Part shown: one piece after another, positions 26,436 through 35,620 of the stretch
How the letters are laid out: each line of letters begins with the position of its first letter
Position numbering within the stretch: position 1 is the stretch's first letter
NCBI GenBank assembly: GCA_023301705.1
Contig: JALZUE010000010.1
Location: forward strand, 1-45,085
Direction: 5' to 3'
Source of the DNA: Alteromonadaceae bacterium
GTDB taxonomy: Bacteria > Pseudomonadota > Gammaproteobacteria > Enterobacterales > Alteromonadaceae
Length of the DNA stretch: 45,085 nt
Notes under the pieces: model-generated
Told to the model about the DNA's origin: nothing
Seen by the model: the letters and a program-made list of their open reading frames with translations, nothing else
Databases searched by the model: none
Translations under genes and position numbers: made by a program

Positions 26436-26735
26436 TTATTTTAAACTCGAAAAATATGCAGCAACATTTGCTATATCTTCTTCTGATAAACTCGCCGCCA
26501 TACTATTCATTGTAGGGTCTTTACGAGCGCCTGATTTAAAGTCTTTTAACTGCTTAATAAGATATTGCTCTTTTTGGCCAGCTAAATTGGGGAAAATAGG
26601 TACTGATGAAACACCTTCTGCACCATGACAACCAGCACATATACCGGTCTTTGCTTTACCAGCAGCAATATCTCCAGCCAGAGCAGGAGCTGACATTAGA
26701 ACAATTGACATTATAGCTATACAGATTTTTTTCAT
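26436..26735 (-). CDS. Small periplasmic class I cytochrome c (c5/c553 type)
   Basis: A 99-residue precursor with a clear signal peptide ([20 protein letters not shown], cleavage after 20). The haem motif CAGCH is at 33-37 and the likely axial methionine at 79 (NSMAASLS). [29 protein letters not shown] is the typical pattern of single-haem cytochromes that carry electrons to oxidases. It stands alone, converging on recQ. Confidence 0.92.
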   Translation of the reverse strand: MKKICIAIMSIVLMSAPALAGDIAAGKAKTGICAGCHGAEGVSSVPIFPNLAGQKEQYLIKQLKDFKSGARKDPTMNSMAASLSEEDIANVAAYFSSLK

Positions 26736-27051
26736 AGCTTCTTTACCTCTACTTTTTTAACCATTTAATTTTTAAACCTATTTTATTATAGGTAAAAAGC
26801 ATTTCTCTGTCGTTGGCTTTTTGCTCATTATAGAAAATAATTGAACTAAATAGTTTATGATTCAGATTATTTTAACCACAAACCAAATAAGACAAAAATG
26901 TTATATCATTAAAGCCTATATTTAGAGGTCAACCCAATGTTTTTAATAACTCAACTAAAATAAGACTAAAATACATTCAACCGTTAAGCTTACGTGTGCA
27001 TCACTTCAAAACTTGTTAAAATATCAAAAGACTAACAACAGAGTAAATACA

Positions 27052-27342
27052 ATGTCCCAACGCTTAATCAGTGCAACAACAGAAGAAAACATCATTGATG
27101 TTCGCTTCCAAGAAGATTGGTATCAAGAAGATATCGCTTATTTAACTCAACTGATTTTTACTCAATTACCTGACGTGAATGTAATTGAAAAACAACTGGG
27201 TGCTGATAGAGAAACTTATCGATTAAATATCGAAGGAAACTATTTAACACTGAATTTTGATTACTATAGTCAGTCATGTTGGATTGAACCGGAAAGTGAA
27301 GGTGACGATTTTATGCAATACGCTCAAGCACTAACTGTTTAA
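27052..27342 (+). CDS. DUF3630-like small protein
   Basis: A 96-residue acidic protein. The pattern DWYQEDIAYLTQLIF, VIEKQLGADRETYRLNIEG and LNFDYYSQSCWIEPE fits the gammaproteobacterial DUF3630 family as I recall it, whose function is unknown. I take ATG 27052 rather than the ttg at 27013, since the family starts just before the beta-rich part. It may form a unit with the TudS-like gene 36 bases downstream. Confidence 0.6.
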   Translation: MSQRLISATTEENIIDVRFQEDWYQEDIAYLTQLIFTQLPDVNVIEKQLGADRETYRLNIEGNYLTLNFDYYSQSCWIEPESEGDDFMQYAQALTV

Positions 27343-27378
27343 CCTAAAACGCCTGTATTATTTATTGAGCTCATAAAC

Positions 27379-27846
27379 ATGCAAAAAATATTAATTAGTG
27401 CTTGTTTCTTAGGTGAAAACGTTCGCTATAACGCCATAATTAAACCGCTAAGCCATCAAATTTTACAACAATGGCAGCTAGAAAATCGTTTAATTATTCA
27501 ATGTCCCGAAGTCAGTGGTGGGCTCTCAACACCTAGAGAGCCAGCAGAAATAAATAGCCTTTCTGGCAAAGTGATTACTGTCAATAATATTGATGTGACA
27601 TCTGCTTTTACACAAGGGGCGAAAAACACATTAACCTTATGTAAAAAACATCATATCAAATACGCGTTACTGAAAGAGTCGAGTCCATCATGTGGAAGTG
27701 AAAGTGTCTACGATGGTAGTTTTTCAAGTAATAAAATAAAGGGAAAAGGCATAACAACACAGCTACTTGAAGCCAATAATATTCAGGTTTATTCTGAAAA
27801 AAATATTGACAAATTAATTGCCGTTATCAACCTAGACAAAACCTAA
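27379..27846 (+). CDS. DUF523 / TudS-like thiouracil desulfidase
   Basis: A 155-residue DUF523 protein. Three cysteines at 9 (ISACFLG), 42 (CPEVSGGL) and 105 (LKESSPSCGS) are the ligands expected for a 4Fe-4S cluster in TudS enzymes, and E44 is the conserved neighbouring acid. TudS removes sulphur from thiouracil, probably salvaging damaged or degraded thiolated RNA bases. Some DUF523 proteins are fused to DUF1722; this one is the single-domain form. Substrate is inferred from family knowledge. Confidence 0.8.
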   Translation: MQKILISACFLGENVRYNAIIKPLSHQILQQWQLENRLIIQCPEVSGGLSTPREPAEINSLSGKVITVNNIDVTSAFTQGAKNTLTLCKKHHIKYALLKESSPSCGSESVYDGSFSSNKIKGKGITTQLLEANNIQVYSEKNIDKLIAVINLDKT

Positions 27847-27887
27847 TAATATTTAGTTTTAACATTCAATTACCAAGTACTTGTAAA

Positions 27888-27913
27888 ACAATGATGCTAA
27901 CGTATATCATTGT
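27888..27913. repeat. 8-bp inverted repeat between the TudS-like and TPR genes
   Basis: acaatgat and atcattgt with a 10-base spacer. It may be an operator for the following gene or a weak terminator; no T-tract is present. Confidence 0.3.
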
Positions 27914-27963
27914 ATTTATAATATACGCACCTAGTTACTAAGCTTAACTTATGGATAAGTCAT

Positions 27964-29805
27964 TTGAGTTTTTCAAAGAAAATCAGTTATGTATTTTTAT
28001 TATGCGCTTTATTGGCATTAAATAGCCACGCTGATACTCAACATATACCTCCATCGGTTAATAACATTAAAAGTAACTTAGCTAAACTCGATAGTCTATT
28101 AAGTATTAACAAGGCCGAGTTGCCGATAGAAGAATCCTTAGCATTATCAACTCATATTATTAAAAAACGTAATTTTTATGATGATAGTACCATTGCAAAA
28201 GCCTATAGGTTGCTATCTGATATTGCAACAAATAGAGGTGATGCATCAAAAGCATTTCAATTTGCAAAAGATGGTTTAAGCTTAAATATTATTGATCCAA
28301 TCATTAAGCTGGATTTACAATTAAAAATTATTGCCAGCTATTACGCTGAAGGTAAATTTCAAGACGTAAAGAATGTCGCCGATAATATAATATCATTCGC
28401 TAATGACGAATCTTTAATTACATATCGTCTTAAAGCACTTGGATACCGCGCCGTTTTTTATGCTTTAACAGTTGATTACCCAAATACATTAAAAGACTTA
28501 CAACAGGTTAAAAGTATATTAGATATTCATAAAAAGTTTTCTGATCACGTTGACTTACTAAAAATTCTTGCCACCGCTCATCATTATTTAGGTGATTATG
28601 AAACGGCAATATCGATTCAGTTAAAAGTATTAAACTTACGTTACGAAATGGCTCAAACAGATACTTTAGGTGAGAGTTATTTTGCGCTAGCATCTGCTTA
28701 CAAAGAACTCGATAGACTTGATGATGCTTACGATACTTTTTGGCAAGCACAGCAACAGGCAAAAAATTCACAATCCCTCATACAGCAAGCATATGCAGAA
28801 TTAGGCTTAGGCGAAGTATTATTATTACAAGGTGAATACAGTTCTTCATTAGCACATTTGAATAAAGCACAAACCTTATTTAGCGGACACAACTTGTCTA
28901 AACCTTATTTAAGTACATTAATATTGTTATCTAAAGTACATATCGCATTAAACAATACCAATATCGCTTATAAACAATTAACAAAAGCGGAATATTTAGC
29001 TAAAAACATTTCTCTTTCAACAGAACAAATCGAGCTATATTATTTATTATCAACTATGTATAAACAGCTAAACCAGCAAGAAAAAGCTTGGGTTATGCTC
29101 AATAAATACACTAAATTATATCGTAATAAAGATAAGCAACGTACTGCGTTATTAGCTGATCAACAAAAAGTAGACCAAGAGAGCCAACAAAATAGAAAAG
29201 CTACACTTCAATTAGCGATAAAAAGCGAGCTACAAATACAGTATCAAGAAAAAGAAAAACAACAAAAAAAGGTAGAGTTACAACTCTTATTTCTTATACT
29301 AATACTGTGTTTTTTTATTATGATGCTTTTATTCAAACATAGACAATATAAACAACAATCAGAGTTTAAAAGTATTATTGCAAATAGCACTGAAACTAAG
29401 CAAATGTATCAAAGTGCATATAAAATGGCTCGTAAATATGAATATAACCTTAGTGTTACTTATTTGGTTATTCATAATTGGAAAGAATTAACCTTTCAAT
29501 CAAATAGAAAAGAATTACTAGAAGTTTGTAGAACAATAGAAACAGTTATTAATGAGTACATTCAAGAGTTTGATTTAGCAGGACAGCTCAACGATGGGCA
29601 ATACTTACTCATTTTTCCACACCAGAAGCCCTCTGACGTTGAAAAGCTAGTTGCTGCATTATCAGAAGCGCTTAAGGTAAGGTTTTTTGGTAACCTAGGA
29701 GAACGAGCTGTCAATATAAACTACAAATTAGATAACTTAAATGTTCAAGACATCGACCCATTTATTTTCTTATCTAAATTAATTGATTCGGTAAAAGACA
29801 CATAA
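27964..29805 (+). CDS. TPR-transmembrane protein with a degenerate GGDEF-like domain
   Basis: The 613-residue protein has a signal sequence (SKKISYVFLLCALLALNSHA), a periplasmic region of TPR-like helical repeats to about residue 390, a glutamine/lysine-rich coiled coil, one membrane helix near 440-460, and a cytoplasmic domain. That layout is common among gammaproteobacterial TPR-GGDEF proteins. However, the GGEEF loop position reads LNDGQY (542-547) and the substrate aspartates are missing, so catalysis is very unlikely. It may bind a partner or nucleotide instead. It starts with TTG at 27964, as the ATG at 27951 is in another frame. Confidence 0.75.
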   Translation: MSFSKKISYVFLLCALLALNSHADTQHIPPSVNNIKSNLAKLDSLLSINKAELPIEESLALSTHIIKKRNFYDDSTIAKAYRLLSDIATNRGDASKAFQFAKDGLSLNIIDPIIKLDLQLKIIASYYAEGKFQDVKNVADNIISFANDESLITYRLKALGYRAVFYALTVDYPNTLKDLQQVKSILDIHKKFSDHVDLLKILATAHHYLGDYETAISIQLKVLNLRYEMAQTDTLGESYFALASAYKELDRLDDAYDTFWQAQQQAKNSQSLIQQAYAELGLGEVLLLQGEYSSSLAHLNKAQTLFSGHNLSKPYLSTLILLSKVHIALNNTNIAYKQLTKAEYLAKNISLSTEQIELYYLLSTMYKQLNQQEKAWVMLNKYTKLYRNKDKQRTALLADQQKVDQESQQNRKATLQLAIKSELQIQYQEKEKQQKKVELQLLFLILILCFFIMMLLFKHRQYKQQSEFKSIIANSTETKQMYQSAYKMARKYEYNLSVTYLVIHNWKELTFQSNRKELLEVCRTIETVINEYIQEFDLAGQLNDGQYLLIFPHQKPSDVEKLVAALSEALKVRFFGNLGERAVNINYKLDNLNVQDIDPFIFLSKLIDSVKDT

Positions 29806-29854
29806 AACCCTCTAATACCTATTTAGTTTTTCTATTGACTTTATTCAAGCCTAA

Positions 29855-30103
29855 TTATCTAAAGCTTAAGTGACTCTCGGTATTAATTTTTCCATGCAAA
29901 CCCACAGTAATTGCTTGCTGATCTTGTAATAATACAGCTAAATCACCATGTTGGCTGCGTCTAATAAAGGCTAATTCATAACCTTCTTGGGTAAAATGAT
30001 TTGCTGAAAATCGTTGCGCTGGTGTTAAGGAGTTCCAAAGTACTTCTTTATTCATATCACCTTGTCGTCTTTCGAGTAAAGCCTCTCTTGTTACCGAATA
30101 CAT
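29855..30103 (-). CDS. Small hypothetical protein
   Basis: An 82-residue soluble protein with a strong GGGAGAA site before the ATG at 30103. The first part is charged (EALLERRQGDMNKEVLWNSLTPAQRFSANHF) and the second is beta-rich (ELAFIRRSQHGDLAVLLQDQQAITVGLHGKI). It stands between the TPR gene and ybdG and probably has its own promoter. I do not recognise the family. Confidence 0.6.
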   Translation of the reverse strand: MYSVTREALLERRQGDMNKEVLWNSLTPAQRFSANHFTQEGYELAFIRRSQHGDLAVLLQDQQAITVGLHGKINTESHLSFR

Positions 30104-30344
30104 TATTTCTCCCTATTAGAGCTTTCATCAGCATCTTATAATTTTTATTATGCTTTTATTTCTATATTAAGTGTGTTTTTTAATCAACGATAAGATAACG
30201 TGAAAAAATCTAGTTTTCAACTGACTAACCACGTTTTTCAAAAGATAGAATATATTGTGAAACTTATGTGATAAAAAACATAATCAAAGCGCTTAGAGAG
30301 TGACATATATGACTTAATTCATACAATTATTAATAAAAAGTAGT

Positions 30345-31586
30345 TTAAGCTTTATTTCGCCAATCAACACCCGTTGGATGTTGAAAAATACGTAAATCAA
30401 ATACTGGAGCCATGGCATATAAATGATCAAAAATATCCGCCTGAATTGCTTCGTAATTTACCCAATTTTGATCATTACTAAAAAAATATAACTCTAGAGG
30501 TAACCCAGTATCCTTGGCTGCTAGCTGTCTAACCATACAAGTCATATTTTTATGTACATTTTCATGTGACGCTAAATAGGCTTCGATATAAGCTCTAAAT
30601 GTACCAATATTAGTTAACTGCCTTGCATTAATTGCATCGTGATTTTCAATACCCTTATCATTACACCAAGTAGTAATTTCTTCATCTTTTTGCACTAAAT
30701 AATTTTTTAGTAAATAAACCTGTGTTAATTTATCAACATCGACTGGTTGATAAAAACGAATACTACTAACATCAACCATAATGGCACGTTTTATACGCCT
30801 ACCGCCTGAAGTAAACATATCACGCCAATTTTTAAATGAGCCTGTAGTTAAAGCATATGTGGGAACAGTAGTAATTGTTTTATCAAAATTTTGAATTTTT
30901 ACCGTATTCAACCCTATTTCAATCACATCACCATCAGCGCCATATTTAGGCAGCTCAACCCAATCTCCAGGTGCTACCATTTTATTAGCTGAAATTTGTA
31001 TACTGGCCACAAAGCCTTTAATTGTATCTTGAAAGATAAGCAATAAAACCGCCGTTAAAGCACCTAAACCACTAAATAAATATAAAGGCGAACGGTCTAT
31101 TAAATAAGAAACCGCTTGAATAGTTGCAATAATATAAAGTATTAACTTTATCACCTGAATAACTGAATTAAGCGGAATATATTTTTGATGTGCCTTGTCT
31201 TGATAAACATGATTAAAGACATTTAATAAAGCGTTAAAACACAAAACAATTTGAAAACATAAAATAATTTTAGTTAACGTGATAATACCGTCATGAATGA
31301 ATGATTTATCGGCAATAATCCAAGGTGTTAACGTAATAATTAATAAACTAGGAACCAGTGCTGCCAAACGAGAAAACACATGGTGTTGAATGAGCTTATC
31401 ATCAAAGGTGTTCTTCGTTCTTTCAGCCCAGCGATGTGCCCAATATAATAATTGAAACTTTGTTAAATAATGCCCAACGATAGCAATACATACAATAAAT
31501 AGTACACCTACAGTTAATACCGCTGAGCTGAGCCATGAATCAAAAATTGAATACGCAGACAACCATTGTGTAATTATTTCATGCAT
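30345..31586 (-). CDS. ybdG: YbdG-type mechanosensitive channel (MscS family)
   Basis: A 413-residue MscS-family channel with about five membrane helices (residues 15-190). The pore-lining helix and beta domain are visible in LGALTAVLLLIFQDTIKGFVASI followed by PGDWVELPKYGADGDVIEIGLNTVKIQNFDKTITTVPTYAL, and the SGGRRIKRAIMVDVSSIRF segment is specific to YbdG. These channels open on hypo-osmotic shock. The ATG at 31586 has AAGGGA 11 bases upstream; a TTG two codons earlier is the alternative. It is read the same way as the acyltransferase upstream. Confidence 0.92.
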   Translation of the reverse strand: MHEIITQWLSAYSIFDSWLSSAVLTVGVLFIVCIAIVGHYLTKFQLLYWAHRWAERTKNTFDDKLIQHHVFSRLAALVPSLLIITLTPWIIADKSFIHDGIITLTKIILCFQIVLCFNALLNVFNHVYQDKAHQKYIPLNSVIQVIKLILYIIATIQAVSYLIDRSPLYLFSGLGALTAVLLLIFQDTIKGFVASIQISANKMVAPGDWVELPKYGADGDVIEIGLNTVKIQNFDKTITTVPTYALTTGSFKNWRDMFTSGGRRIKRAIMVDVSSIRFYQPVDVDKLTQVYLLKNYLVQKDEEITTWCNDKGIENHDAINARQLTNIGTFRAYIEAYLASHENVHKNMTCMVRQLAAKDTGLPLELYFFSNDQNWVNYEAIQADIFDHLYAMAPVFDLRIFQHPTGVDWRNKA

Positions 31587-31646
31587 GAACAAGTATTCCC
31601 TTTTTAGTTTACAAATATAAACGTCACTATTTTATTGATACCAATG

Positions 31647-32546
31647 CTACTTTGACGACTTTTTCTCAAACTCATTAATTAAAGCATCTTTTTCTAGCCA
31701 TTGTTGATTAAGCCATTGCTGAAAGCCATGTTTAAATTGCTTGTCATTAATATAATCACCATTCATTTCTGTTGGAATAGGCTCTATTTTAATATCTACA
31801 TGTATATCTTTTACTCGCCCAGATAAAAAATCTAAAAAGCTTGGAATACCTTCTGGGTAATATATAGTGACATCAACCATTTTGGTTAAATGCTCACCCA
31901 TTGCACTAATAGCAAAACCTATACCGCCAGCTTTTGGGCGAAGTAAATGCTGAAAAGGTGACTTTGATTGCTTATGTTTAACAGTTGTAAAACGTGTGCC
32001 CTCTATAAAATTCATAATACTAACAGGCTTATGTTTAAATTTTTCACACGCTTTGCGTGTTGTTTCAAAATCACTACCAATTAAGTGAGGGTTTTTACGT
32101 AAATAGGCTTGGCTATAACGCTTCATAAATGGAAAGTCTAACGCCCACCAAGCTAAACCTAAAATAGGTACATAAATTAATTCTTTCTTTAAGAAAAACT
32201 TTAAAAACGGAATTCGCCCATTTAACAAACGCTGCAACACCATAATATCTACCCAGCTTTGGTGATTACTCACCACCATGCACCAATCATTAATAGTGGC
32301 TTCTCCAGACCAGCTTGAATGTATTTTTGTCTTTATAAATATACGCTGAATACACGTATTGATAAAGACCCAACCACTCGCACAATTATCAAGTAAATAA
32401 CTTAATATTTTTTGCCATGCACTAATCGGTATTAATGCTTTAAGAATTGAAAAAACAACAATAGGTATTACCCAAAATATTGTATTAATTAAATAAAAAA
32501 CAAATGATAAAAAAGCAATAATAAAAGCAGGTAAAAAATGCAACAT
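31647..32546 (-). CDS. PlsC-type (YihG-like) acyltransferase
   Basis: A 299-residue inner-membrane lysophospholipid acyltransferase. The N-terminal 40 residues hold a hydrophobic anchor, the catalytic NHQSWVD block is near 93-99, and NFIEGTRFT is the acceptor-binding block. RPKAGGIGFAISAMG is typical of the YihG group. It transfers acyl groups to lysophosphatidic acid. Sixty bases separate it from ybdG, so they may form an operon concerned with the membrane. Confidence 0.88.
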   Translation of the reverse strand: MLHFLPAFIIAFLSFVFYLINTIFWVIPIVVFSILKALIPISAWQKILSYLLDNCASGWVFINTCIQRIFIKTKIHSSWSGEATINDWCMVVSNHQSWVDIMVLQRLLNGRIPFLKFFLKKELIYVPILGLAWWALDFPFMKRYSQAYLRKNPHLIGSDFETTRKACEKFKHKPVSIMNFIEGTRFTTVKHKQSKSPFQHLLRPKAGGIGFAISAMGEHLTKMVDVTIYYPEGIPSFLDFLSGRVKDIHVDIKIEPIPTEMNGDYINDKQFKHGFQQWLNQQWLEKDALINEFEKKSSK

Positions 32547-33011
32547 AACAATAAATCTTATATAGAAAAAATAATTAAATGCCTCTCATAAAAAGGCGAA
32601 TATATTCATAATATTAATCTGATTACATATTTTTTTCAGTATAATTATGTAATATCATGATTAATATATAAAAAAAAATGATATAAAAGCACTACATTTA
32701 AGCCTTTGACAATAAAAACCATTAAATCGTTATATTTATAAAACTATATTAAGATAAAAAGATTAAAACTGTTCTACACCAATCTATTTATAAAGGTTTA
32801 ACAAATAAAAATGCAATGGTTACTTTTACGTCAATACACTTACTAAGTAATAAAGATAACGATATATTATTATTTTTAATGTATGAATATCAGCTAAAAA
32901 AACACTTTATTGTTTAAAGCATTTAAAAGTAAGGCTTTTCTGTAAAATTTTTATCATTAAAAACAATCAACCCCTTTATAAATAAGCAATTGCTTAAATT
33001 TTGGAGAATGT
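32547..33011. other. AT-rich intergenic region upstream of proB
   Basis: No gene is seen. It should hold the divergent promoters of the acyltransferase and proBA. A ribosome site (TTGGAGAA) for proB lies at its right end. I see no riboswitch or strong hairpin. Confidence 0.4.
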
Positions 33012-34112
33012 ATGAAATTCAACCGTGTCGTTATTAAAGTAGGTAGCGCATTAATTGCTCCTAATGGTCAGGGTTGCAGCTCTCAATTCGTTGAAAAAAT
33101 TGCACTCTTTATTAACCAATTTCACAAACAAAATATCGATGTTATTTTAGTTTCGTCCGGTAGTGTTGCTGCAGGTAGACACTTAATTCAACATGGTTCC
33201 CCAATACCTTCATTGCCCGCAAAACAAGCAATGGCATCTGTAGGTCAAATGCAAATGATGCAAAATTGGCAAAACCATATTACGCAACCATGCAGTCAAT
33301 TACTGATAACACACGCCGACTTAAAAAATCGTGAACGTTATATTAATATCAAAAACACACTAAGCGTTTTATTAAAAAACAACATATTACCCATCGTGAA
33401 TGAAAATGACACAGTAGCAACAGATGAACTAAAAGTCGGCGATAACGATAACTTAGCCGCACTTATTGCATTAATAAGCGAAGCTGACAGCTTATTTATT
33501 TTAAGTGACATTAATGGTTTGTACGATGCAGACCCTCGTTCAAACCCCAATGCAAAAATGATAAAAGAAGTGCCAAAAATTACTGCAGACATATATAAAA
33601 TGGCAGGAGTTACTACTAATGTTATTGCAACAGGCGGTATGAAAACAAAAATAGAGGCTGCAGATAAAGCAACTGAAAATGGCATTGATACTTATATTAT
33701 TAATGGAAACAACCCGAAGGTATTTGAGCAGCTATTACAAAAAATTAACCCTGGCACTTGCTTCTTAGCTCAACAAAGTACTGCAAAAGCAAAACAACAG
33801 TGGTTGAAACATACCTTAAAAAGCCAAGGTGAGGTATTATTAGATAATGGCGCCAGTAATGCCTTGATAGAAAAAGGCGCTTCATTACTTTCTTCGGGCA
33901 TCACTGAAGTATCTGGTAAGTTTTCCGCTGGTGAAGCGGTTAATATAATTAATAATGAAACCAAGCAAATTATTGCCAAAGGCATTAGCCAATATAATTA
34001 CCTCGATTTAGACAAGGTCAAAGGGCAAAAAAGTGATAAAATCGACGAGATTTTAGGTTATTGTCCAAGTAAAGTCGTTGTACATCGTGATGACATGATC
34101 ATCACCTCGTAA
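33012..34112 (+). CDS. proB: Glutamate 5-kinase with PUA domain
   Basis: A 366-residue enzyme making gamma-glutamyl phosphate, the first step of proline synthesis. The amino-acid-kinase domain starts VVIKVGSALIA and includes VSSGSVAAG, PIVNENDTVATDE, VGDNDNLAALIA and ATGGMKTKIEAADKA. A PUA domain follows from about 275 (LLDNGASNALIEKGASLLSSG). Length is that of the E. coli protein, which is feedback inhibited by proline. It has TTGGAGAA upstream and proA 23 bases downstream. Confidence 0.96.
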   Translation: MKFNRVVIKVGSALIAPNGQGCSSQFVEKIALFINQFHKQNIDVILVSSGSVAAGRHLIQHGSPIPSLPAKQAMASVGQMQMMQNWQNHITQPCSQLLITHADLKNRERYINIKNTLSVLLKNNILPIVNENDTVATDELKVGDNDNLAALIALISEADSLFILSDINGLYDADPRSNPNAKMIKEVPKITADIYKMAGVTTNVIATGGMKTKIEAADKATENGIDTYIINGNNPKVFEQLLQKINPGTCFLAQQSTAKAKQQWLKHTLKSQGEVLLDNGASNALIEKGASLLSSGITEVSGKFSAGEAVNIINNETKQIIAKGISQYNYLDLDKVKGQKSDKIDEILGYCPSKVVVHRDDMIITS

Positions 34113-34135
34113 GCTTATTAAAATAGAGATATAAC

Positions 34136-35392
34136 ATGAACAGTACATTTAACATTGCCGACATGGCTGCACAAACACGAGTAGCAAGCCGAGAAGTTGC
34201 GCAATTAACCACTACCGAAAAAAATGATTTAATATTAGCCATGGCTGCTGGTATTGAAGCACAAGCTGACAATATTCTAAAAGACAATGAATTAGATATT
34301 CAAGCAGGTCGTGACAAAGGTTTATCAGAAGCCATGCTTGATCGTTTATTGCTAACAGAGGCGCGTGTACAAGATATTGCCAGTGCAATGCGTGATATTG
34401 TTAGTTTAGAAGATCCTGTTGGTTCAATGTCGAATGTTAGCTTACGCCCTAACGGTATGCAGGTAGGTAAAATGCGTATTCCTTTAGGTGTTGTTGCCAT
34501 GATTTACGAAGCACGTCCAAATGTAACAGCAGAAGCTGCAGCATTATGCATAAAATCAGGTAACGCAGTTATTTTACGTGGTGGTTCTGAAGCCATTCAC
34601 AGTAACTTAGCACTTGCTAAATGTTTACATAATGTATTATCAGCAAATGGGTTAAACCCAGATATGATTGCGGTAATACCTGATACAAGCCGTTCAGTCA
34701 TTGAAGGGCTATTACAACAACGTGAGTCTATTGATTTAGTGATTCCGCGCGGTGGTGAAGGCTTAATTAACTACGTAACTGAAAACAGTAAAATACCTGT
34801 TATTCAACATTTTAAAGGGGTTTGTCATTTATTTGTTGATAAGTTTGCCGACTTAACAAAAGCCACTAATATTTTAGTGAATGGTAAAACACAGCGCCCA
34901 AGCGCCTGCAATGCACTTGAAACGTTACTGGTTCACCAAGATATTGCAGATAAATTTTTACCTGTTGCCGCTGAGGGTTTAGCTGAGTTTGGTGTAAAGG
35001 TACACGCTTGTGAACAAAGTCAACAATACTTTGCTGATGCAACAATCGCTACCATCGAAGACTTTAATGCAGAATATTTAGCACAAGAAATTGCTGTAAA
35101 AGTTGTAAACGGTTACGACGCAGCTATTGAACACATTAACAAATATACGTCTGATCATACTGAAGTCATTATTACCCAAGATACAACACGTAGCCAAAAA
35201 TTCATTCGTCAAATAAACTCATCGGTAGTGATGGTGAATGCATCATCTCGTTTTTCTGATGGTGGTCAATTAGGTTTAGGTTCAGAAATTGGTATATCAA
35301 CCAGTAAACTTCATGCATACGGACCTATGGGGTTAGCATCATTAACCACTGAAAAGTTTGTTGTGATTGGTGACGGACAAACTCGCGACTAA
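34136..35392 (+). CDS. proA: Gamma-glutamyl phosphate reductase
   Basis: A 418-residue aldehyde-dehydrogenase-fold enzyme that reduces gamma-glutamyl phosphate to the semialdehyde with NADPH. The catalytic cysteine is in KTQRPSACNALETLLVH; MIYEARPNVTAEAAALCIKSGNAVILRGG and SSRFSDGGQLGLGSEIGIST are the family motifs. It follows proB after 23 bases and ends at a terminator, so proBA is a two-gene operon. Confidence 0.97.
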   Translation: MNSTFNIADMAAQTRVASREVAQLTTTEKNDLILAMAAGIEAQADNILKDNELDIQAGRDKGLSEAMLDRLLLTEARVQDIASAMRDIVSLEDPVGSMSNVSLRPNGMQVGKMRIPLGVVAMIYEARPNVTAEAAALCIKSGNAVILRGGSEAIHSNLALAKCLHNVLSANGLNPDMIAVIPDTSRSVIEGLLQQRESIDLVIPRGGEGLINYVTENSKIPVIQHFKGVCHLFVDKFADLTKATNILVNGKTQRPSACNALETLLVHQDIADKFLPVAAEGLAEFGVKVHACEQSQQYFADATIATIEDFNAEYLAQEIAVKVVNGYDAAIEHINKYTSDHTEVIITQDTTRSQKFIRQINSSVVMVNASSRFSDGGQLGLGSEIGISTSKLHAYGPMGLASLTTEKFVVIGDGQTRD

Positions 35393-35422
35393 TTCAACAA
35401 AAAAAATATAAAAAGAACAACC

Positions 35423-35457
35423 AAAAGGCATCTAGTTGTAACACTAGGTGCCTTTTT
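35423..35457 (+). terminator. Intrinsic terminator of proBA
   Basis: Arms aaaaggca-t-ctag and ctag-g-tgcctttt with an 8-base loop and T-tract, 30 bases after the proA stop. Confidence 0.85.
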
Positions 35458-35620
35458 CAACAAATTTTGAACAAGCCTTGCAACACCTTTAATATAATCC
35501 TATCGATAAAAGAAAATACTTTGTAGATAAAAACAAATTATGGTGTAATTCCATTACTTTTAAAGTGGATATTATCTCTTTACTCATACTCTAACACCTA
35601 AAAATAAGTAACTATATAAA

